Positions 58,831-64,000 of a DNA stretch of 64,000 nucleotides are shown piece after piece. How positions within the stretch are numbered: position 1 is the first letter of the stretch; each line of letters opens with the position of its first letter. A program made the position numbers and the translations under genes. This stretch comes from CBDCWQ01 sp965223435 (GTDB lineage: Bacteria; Myxococcota; Kuafuiibacteriia; Kuafuiibacteriales; Kuafuiibacteriaceae): positions 152,651 through 216,650 of the forward strand of contig CBDCWQ010000006.1 in the NCBI GenBank assembly GCA_965223435.1, given 5' to 3'. The notes below the pieces were generated by a model. It saw only the letters and a program-made list of their open reading frames with translations, made no database searches and had not been told where the DNA came from.

Positions 58831-60597
58831 TTGGGCGTGGCACACCTGACGTTGGTGCTCCAAGGTCGGGAAATCCGAAAGTTTGTCCTGAGTCGGCCGG
58901 TGACGACCATCGGGCGGGCTCAGGATAACGATATCGTGATCAACAACCTCGCGCTTTCCCGAAGGCACGCAGAGGTTCATCGGGACGGCGACCGCTTTGC
59001 GGTTCAGGATGTGGGGAGCCAGAACGGGGTTTACGTGAACCGGGCACGCATTCGTGGCCGGCGTCCGCTGAAGGCCAACGACCGCATCACGCTCGGGACC
59101 TATCAGTTTGTTTTCACGGACAGCGAGCATACCGAGATCAAGGAAGAGGATGAGGGCTTCTTGGCCCTCGACTCCGAGGATACAGCGGAAACTGGGCTTG
59201 GAGCCGACAACGAAGATCTGCAGGCATTGGGGCCGATTCCCCTCTTGGTATTGAAGTACAACGGGGTCGAGATGCAGCGTTTCGCGCTCGACAAAGGGTC
59301 GTGTGTGATCGGCCGCGCTCAGGACTGCGATATTCAGATTGCGGAGCGCCGTTTGTCGCGCCGGCACTGCGAAATCAGCGCGCATAGCGGTGCCCGGGTG
59401 GTGGTCAAAGACCTGGATAGCCAGAACGGCACGTACGTGAATCGGGAGCGCATCGACGGCATTCAAGTGCTCTCGCCAGGCGATGTTCTCAACTTCGCAG
59501 AATACTCGGTGCTGTTCTTGGAGGATGCTTCGGCCTACGACGGCCCGGACTCCGCTGAACACCCGAGCTACCGAAATCGAGCCGATTCGGCCATTGGGCG
59601 CGAAAAGACGGAGTTCCCGGAGGCTTACCGGAGTGACTCCATGAAAGAGGAGCCTCTTCCCCAGATCCAAAAACTCCAAAAAAGCGATCCTCTGCTTCAA
59701 AAAGGTGAGCCTTGGGTCGATCCCCCAAGTCGGGCACGACGCCGTCGCTCCGAATGGGCGGCGCGCGAGCCGGAGATTGCGCCATCGAGCCGGCCGACGG
59801 CCGCCCGCGCGCCTCGCGGCAGCTACATGACCGACGAGCCTCGGGATTCAGCCCCCGACCGACCGGGAGCGCTGGGGCCGAAAAAGGCGTCTGGCCCCCA
59901 AAAGGCACCCGGAGACAAAAAGGCGCCGCCCGGACCCAAAAAGGCGCCCGGACCCAAAAAGGCGCCCGGACCCAAAAAGGCGCCCGGACCCAAAAAAGGT
60001 GAAGAGCCGAAAAAAAAGCCGGTTCGCAAGTCACGCGAACAGGTCAAATACCCGCCGACCGCTTCACCCGCGCGCAAAAAAGAGCCGCTTGTTGCCGATG
60101 AGCATGCTGATGTCGACGACCACCCCGTTGAGCGCGAAGCCACGGCGGGGCTCGAAGACTGGTACCGCCTCAGGGACGAGAATTCCGAAGAACAAGAACA
60201 TTCTGTGCTCCTGAAGCGTCGAAATTCATCGGTTTCACAGCTCCTTAGCACCATGATGGTCGACAAGAAGGAGCTTGATCGCAATCTTGCGGCGAGGGCG
60301 AAGGAGCGGCGGTTTCATGTCGATGTGAGATCCGGCGGAAAAGAAATCTATTCCGGCCCCCTGACACGCTCCGTCACCATCCTTGGCACGGATCGCGAAG
60401 CGGACATTCGGCTCAAAGGCCGTTTTGTCGCCAAACGTCACAGCATTCTGGTTCGGGTCAAGGATTCCTTGCTGCTGGTTCGATTGGGGTCGTCCTCGGC
60501 GGCCCGGGTCAACGGCCTTCCTAAACTCCAAGCGTTTCTGAAGAGCGGCGACGTCATAGAAATCGACGATACGAGCATTCGAATTTCAGAGGATTGA
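58831..60597 (+). CDS. Triple-FHA-domain protein
   Basis: 588 residues; TTG start at 58831 with AAGGTG upstream, or GTG at 58837. FHA1 (~1-97: TIGRAQDNDIVI, SRRHAEV, SQNGVYV) and FHA2 (~137-235: VIGRAQDCDIQI, SRRHCEI, SQNGTYV) look able to bind phosphothreonine. A long disordered, basic, Pro-rich region (~250-490) contains a KKAPGP repeat. FHA3 (~505-585: ILGTDREADIRL, KRHSILV) lacks the usual SxxH and NG residues, so it may not bind phosphopeptide. No enzyme domain. Likely a phospho-dependent adaptor. Confidence 0.88.
   Translation: MGVAHLTLVLQGREIRKFVLSRPVTTIGRAQDNDIVINNLALSRRHAEVHRDGDRFAVQDVGSQNGVYVNRARIRGRRPLKANDRITLGTYQFVFTDSEHTEIKEEDEGFLALDSEDTAETGLGADNEDLQALGPIPLLVLKYNGVEMQRFALDKGSCVIGRAQDCDIQIAERRLSRRHCEISAHSGARVVVKDLDSQNGTYVNRERIDGIQVLSPGDVLNFAEYSVLFLEDASAYDGPDSAEHPSYRNRADSAIGREKTEFPEAYRSDSMKEEPLPQIQKLQKSDPLLQKGEPWVDPPSRARRRRSEWAAREPEIAPSSRPTAARAPRGSYMTDEPRDSAPDRPGALGPKKASGPQKAPGDKKAPPGPKKAPGPKKAPGPKKAPGPKKGEEPKKKPVRKSREQVKYPPTASPARKKEPLVADEHADVDDHPVEREATAGLEDWYRLRDENSEEQEHSVLLKRRNSSVSQLLSTMMVDKKELDRNLAARAKERRFHVDVRSGGKEIYSGPLTRSVTILGTDREADIRLKGRFVAKRHSILVRVKDSLLLVRLGSSSAARVNGLPKLQAFLKSGDVIEIDDTSIRISED
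59932..60000 (+). repeat. 18-bp in-frame repeat encoding KKAPGP
   Basis: GGACCCAAAAAGGCGCCC repeats three times exactly (59932-59985), then a partial copy. The DNA is identical between units, so the array has expanded or been homogenised recently. It codes part of the disordered basic linker of the FHA protein. Confidence 0.85.
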
Positions 60598-60972
60598 GTT
60601 GTCTTACCGGCATATGGGGGCCGTCACTCACGGCATCGCTCTCGGCGCGGCGTGGGCCGGCCCATTGCTGTCAATGAATACGTCGTAACCGTCCAAAGCG
60701 AGGTCAACCGAATCGTACCCACCGTCTCCGGAGAAACGAGCCTCACCACACGCACTGCTGCCAGCCGGGCCGAAAGGTCCGAGATAGGAGGCCAAAGCGA
60801 GGTTTTCCCCTCTCATGCTGGTTGCAAGCGTCCGTGACGACGGTGCCGCGGCGACACCGCTGCACCCAAAGATGACAGATGGGTTGACATTGGAACCCTG
60901 GCGTAATGTGTGTGTACCCGAAGGTTCGACTCTGAACGCCGCTGCCGGTTTGAGGAGTGTGGGGGGGAGCCA
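60598..60972. other. Intergenic region before the large lipoprotein gene
   Basis: 375 bases. A TTGACA at about 60894 stands 14 bases from TAATGT, too short a spacing for a confident promoter. A minus-strand frame of 124 codons crosses it but shows no family motif or ribosome site. Nothing else recognised. Confidence 0.35.
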
Positions 60973-63900
60973 ATGTTGAGCGGTGTCGACTGGATAGAGC
61001 AAAGAAGGCCTCTCACCGGCAAAAACGGACGGCCAGCAACTTCCGTTTGGCGGTGGGCTCCATGGATGCTCGGTCTTTGCTTAGGGGCATACGGGTGTCG
61101 TGACGGGGCTGAGGCGCCGCCGCTGACCAAGCCCGCAAAAAGCGGGTTCACGACCACAGGATTGGCTTCTGGATGGCGGCTCGTTTCTGGCGATCGGTCT
61201 CATGCGCTGGAGGGGCTTTCGAGCGAGCGTTGGGCTGCATTTGAGGTCAACGATGGCCGAGATCGCGGGGGGCGCCCACCGGCGCTCGGTGATGTCCGAA
61301 GCGCAACGCTGGTGCCCGGTCTGACCTATTGGGTCTGCGTTGCGCCCGTTGATGCGGTTGGTGGTCTAGGTGCGCTTTCACCGCCGGACCTTGGATTCGG
61401 AACAAAACGTAGCGGAAGGTTTGTGTCTGTCGACAAAGCGACTCCAGCGTCTTCTCTGGCGCCCGGAAGCGTTGTACGGTGGTGGGACGCCCTTTCCCAA
61501 AAGATGCTCGTTCTCCTTGGTGATGAACTTCTCTACCCCGAAGAGGTCTATTGGGTTGAACATCCAACGTCGATACCACCGCGGCCACCGACAGAGCTTT
61601 TGGGATGGGCCGACGAAACGTACGCGTACCTTCAGTGGAATGCTCCGAGGCTTCGAGACGATGGGCGTCCCCTGTCCGCGGGCACGAAGCCTCGCTACCT
61701 CGTGGTTCAACAGATGGACCATGACCACACGACGGAACGGATTGAGGTTGAACAGACATACTATAAGGTTCAGCTTCCAGAAGATGGGCGCGCGCTCACC
61801 TTTCACTTGGTTGCGACTGTTCCGGATGAAACAGGTTTTCCCATCGAGTCGGATCGCTCGAGTCGGATCACACTGAGGAGGACTCAAAGCGCGGTGCCGG
61901 TGCCCCCCGGAGTATTCGAAGCACCAAGCCGGGTCACAGCGCATGGTTTGACTGCGGCGCTCCCGGCCTTGGCCGTCAGCCGGGCGAAAGATGGGGCCTT
62001 TGCGCACATGGCCTATGTGGCGCGGGGAGACGGTAAAAAGCGAGGCGATCGCGTTCAATACCTTCGTAGCGACCGGTTGGCCAAAGGCAATTCCTGGAGC
62101 GCCCCGGTGGCCCTTTTTTCTTCTGTGCCCGAGGCCCGCATCCTCGAGGTGGCCGCTGCGGCGAGGGGTGAGCAGGTGATGATCGCCTGGCTCGAGGTCC
62201 ATCGATTGCCTGCAGGCCCAGCGACGACCAGCCTCTATGTAGCGAAGAGTCAAAACGCGGGGGCGCGTTTTGATGCAGTGCTGGCTCCTGTTCATTCGAA
62301 CGCAAAGTGGAAGCGCAGTGTGGGTCTTGGAATCGATCGTTTCGGGCACAGCCACTTGGTTTGGGGCGAAGACAGTCGGGCGCTCTATCTCAAGAACCTT
62401 CAAGGTCCGCCAGAAAATGTGTTTGATGAAACCAAGCGCCGCGTCAACGACGAGATTGTGCGCTACCGGCGCATGTACGCATTCAAGAATTGTCAAGACG
62501 CCTGCGAATGTTCGCATTCGGTCGATGTCGCCTACGCTCTGGCTTCCGAAGATCAACATGGGCTGTATCAGGAACGGGTTGAACGCATCTACCTTGAAAA
62601 CCCCTCGCTTCACGTGGACGAACAAAAAGTGATCATCGTGGGGCGCCAAACCAGGCGGTTCGACAACCTTCCGGTGAGGAATCCAAGCTGGACTGGAGCT
62701 TTTGGTCCCTATTTGTCGCCACGCGAACAAAAGACCGACCATCGTACCGGCCAAAGCCATGGCTGCCCCCGCATCGGGGCCATCGCAAGGCAGCGCGGTT
62801 TTCTCCACACCTGGAAACGAGATCTGTACGCTTGTGCCCCCCTACCCCCCGAAAACTACGCTTCGATTTACGCGCGCGAAATCGCGGACCCCATGTACAC
62901 GGTGTCCTTCGACGATTCGGAGGATTTTTACAGTTTCGACGGTGCCCGTCCCCATGAGCGTGACTGGTACATGAACCTCTATGCGGGCAGCTGGGACGAA
63001 ACCGACCGCATCAAGGTGGCTTCTCGTCCCCTCGTTCTTGGTGCCTGGTCTGAGCTGCGCACCGAACGGACGATTGTGCCCAAACTCGTGGGAGATTTGG
63101 TTGAGCTCGTGGATGAAACGCGCTCCGTCGAAACAGGCTGGAAACAAGGGGTGTGGATAAATGACACGCTGCAGAATTGGCGAATCAGCACCCTCGACGC
63201 CTTCGAGGGCGTTGAGGGTGAGAGCACGGACTGTGATGGCGTGAAGGAGCCCGAACGCGGTTTGGTTGGGCCCTCCTACCCGCGGATCACCGGTGGCCCG
63301 AGTGGCGATGCGGTGGTGGTCTACGAGAAAGGGACGTCGTTGGACCCCAATGCACCCGGCAGCAACCCCATCTATGCGGCGCGTTCTTCGGATGGGGGCT
63401 TCACTTGGTCATCGCCACAGAAGATGGCCATCGGCTACGTCCCGGACGTTGCGGTGGCTGGGGACGGAACGCTGGCGGCGGCATATTATTCAGCCAGAGG
63501 CAGCAAAAAGGGTGCCATTCATGTTGTTCGGGCGAATGCGGCCGATGCCGTCATTCCCCCGGTCACCGTCAGCCCGTCCGCGCCTGCGCCGATTCATTGG
63601 AAGACCCATGGCAGTGGCTCAGATGGCTTCACGGGTGTTCCTCAAGTCGTCAGTTACGATGGTCTTTTCTTGGTTGCATGGGTTCAAGCGGCAACAACCC
63701 CCGAAGGACAAGATCATATTGTGACCACTCGGGCTGCACTTTCAGGTGAAAGAACATCGCGCCTCACCGCCACCCTGCCCCGCAACGTGACCACACACCA
63801 GGCGGTGGAGGTTAAACTCGAATGCCTAGATGAGTACTACATGCTGTCAGAAGGGTGTATGCCTGGGCGCGAAACGCAATCAGATGGACGAACGCAATCA

Positions 63901-64000
63901 GATGGACGAACGCAATCAGATGGACGAACGCAATCAGATGGACGAACGCAATCAGATGGACGAACGCAATCAGATGGACGAACGCAATCAGATGGACGCG
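60973..64000 (+). CDS. Large secreted lipoprotein with an Asp-box, truncated by the window edge
   Basis: An ATG at 60973 opens a frame with no stop to the last base: more than 1,009 codons. The N-terminus has a hydrophobic stretch (APWMLGLCLGAYGC) with a plausible lipobox Cys. The body is mostly beta-strand; a fibronectin-like module is possible near 170-300 (ETYAYLQWNAPRL). AARSSDGGFTWSSP matches the Asp-box (SxDxGxTW) of sialidase-type beta-propellers. WLEVHRLPAG, HLVWGEDSR and AYYSARGSKK look like other blades. A Cys cluster (NCQDACECSHS) lies near the middle. The end is a TQSDGR repeat. No catalytic set for a sialidase is clear, so binding or surface display is as likely. Confidence 0.75.
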   Translation, partial: MLSGVDWIEQRRPLTGKNGRPATSVWRWAPWMLGLCLGAYGCRDGAEAPPLTKPAKSGFTTTGLASGWRLVSGDRSHALEGLSSERWAAFEVNDGRDRGGRPPALGDVRSATLVPGLTYWVCVAPVDAVGGLGALSPPDLGFGTKRSGRFVSVDKATPASSLAPGSVVRWWDALSQKMLVLLGDELLYPEEVYWVEHPTSIPPRPPTELLGWADETYAYLQWNAPRLRDDGRPLSAGTKPRYLVVQQMDHDHTTERIEVEQTYYKVQLPEDGRALTFHLVATVPDETGFPIESDRSSRITLRRTQSAVPVPPGVFEAPSRVTAHGLTAALPALAVSRAKDGAFAHMAYVARGDGKKRGDRVQYLRSDRLAKGNSWSAPVALFSSVPEARILEVAAAARGEQVMIAWLEVHRLPAGPATTSLYVAKSQNAGARFDAVLAPVHSNAKWKRSVGLGIDRFGHSHLVWGEDSRALYLKNLQGPPENVFDETKRRVNDEIVRYRRMYAFKNCQDACECSHSVDVAYALASEDQHGLYQERVERIYLENPSLHVDEQKVIIVGRQTRRFDNLPVRNPSWTGAFGPYLSPREQKTDHRTGQSHGCPRIGAIARQRGFLHTWKRDLYACAPLPPENYASIYAREIADPMYTVSFDDSEDFYSFDGARPHERDWYMNLYAGSWDETDRIKVASRPLVLGAWSELRTERTIVPKLVGDLVELVDETRSVETGWKQGVWINDTLQNWRISTLDAFEGVEGESTDCDGVKEPERGLVGPSYPRITGGPSGDAVVVYEKGTSLDPNAPGSNPIYAARSSDGGFTWSSPQKMAIGYVPDVAVAGDGTLAAAYYSARGSKKGAIHVVRANAADAVIPPVTVSPSAPAPIHWKTHGSGSDGFTGVPQVVSYDGLFLVAWVQAATTPEGQDHIVTTRAALSGERTSRLTATLPRNVTTHQAVEVKLECLDEYYMLSEGCMPGRETQSDGRTQSDGRTQSDGRTQSDGRTQSDGRTQSDGRTQSDGR
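63874..63999 (+). repeat. 18-bp tandem repeat encoding TQSDGR
   Basis: ACGCAATCAGATGGACGA repeats seven times with no change except the last base of the last unit, and reaches the window edge, so the array may continue. In frame it gives Thr-Gln-Ser-Asp-Gly-Arg units. Identical DNA across units shows recent expansion. Confidence 0.95.

Noticed and set aside
60628..61002. Minus-strand frame of 124 codons in the gap before the large lipoprotein
   Set aside because: Contains some Asp/Gly-rich sequence but has no ribosome site or recognised family, and overlaps the start of the plus-strand gene.
61378..62808. Long minus-strand open frame (about 476 codons)
   Set aside because: It lies wholly inside the plus-strand lipoprotein frame, has no family motif or ribosome site, and the plus frame carries a lipobox and an Asp-box.

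Overview
The window reads as one contiguous stretch of a GC-rich Gram-negative chromosome. The best guess is a Myxococcota-like deltaproteobacterium. That is an inference from gene content: a CarD regulator, a DUF507 protein, FHA/PP2C/GGDEF signalling genes, many lipoproteins, a metzincin lipoprotein, and a BamB/TPR envelope pair. No rRNA or tRNA gene, CRISPR array, insertion sequence or phage gene was recognised.

Layout. 1-600 is the 3' end of an unknown gene. 786-5221 (minus) holds a HEAT-like protein, an atypical EF-G paralogue and coaX. 5243-11128 (minus) is a complex I operon, nuoA-B-C-D-H-I, without nuoE/F/G. Its NuoI carries an extra RnfB-type iron-sulfur domain and its NuoH a large insert. 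nuoC and nuoD carry many single-base indels. A second, shorter set, nuoA2-B2-C2 (11497-12949, plus), diverges from it. 13067-16318 (minus) encodes a periplasmic HEAT protein and a large metzincin lipoprotein; serA follows on the minus strand.

18452-26061 (mostly plus) carries lepA-lepB, an orphan 2-oxoacid oxidoreductase gamma subunit, ndk, rlmN, a small cytochrome-like lipoprotein (minus), mtnP and a PfkB kinase. After a G-rich tandem repeat, 26517-31450 joins signalling (PP2C phosphatase with a cyclic-nucleotide domain; FHA-GGDEF) to GDP-mannose synthesis (manC-manB). 31802-38553 has carD, cysS with a zinc-ribbon insert, uvrB, uvrC and a DUF507 gene.

38727-53906 (mostly minus) has a membrane protein, gltX, a PpiC-type foldase lipoprotein, comEC (plus), ettA, a 161-bp tandem duplication, lipB, a PAP2 phosphatase, two adjacent DUF4331-type proteins, and two sodium-coupled amino-acid transporters. 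53989-55898 is a YfgM-like TPR protein with a BamB-like propeller. 55965-58549 is a small accessory patch: an Xre/RES toxin-antitoxin pair and a divergent GST/TetR pair with a readable operator-promoter. 58831-60597 is a triple-FHA protein. From 60973 to the window end runs a large open frame, truncated by the edge: a secreted lipoprotein with an Asp-box that ends in an in-frame TQSDGR repeat.

The most unusual content is the respiratory region: no electron-input N-module genes, a NuoI with a third Fe-S cluster site, an expanded NuoH, and a duplicated nuoABC trio.
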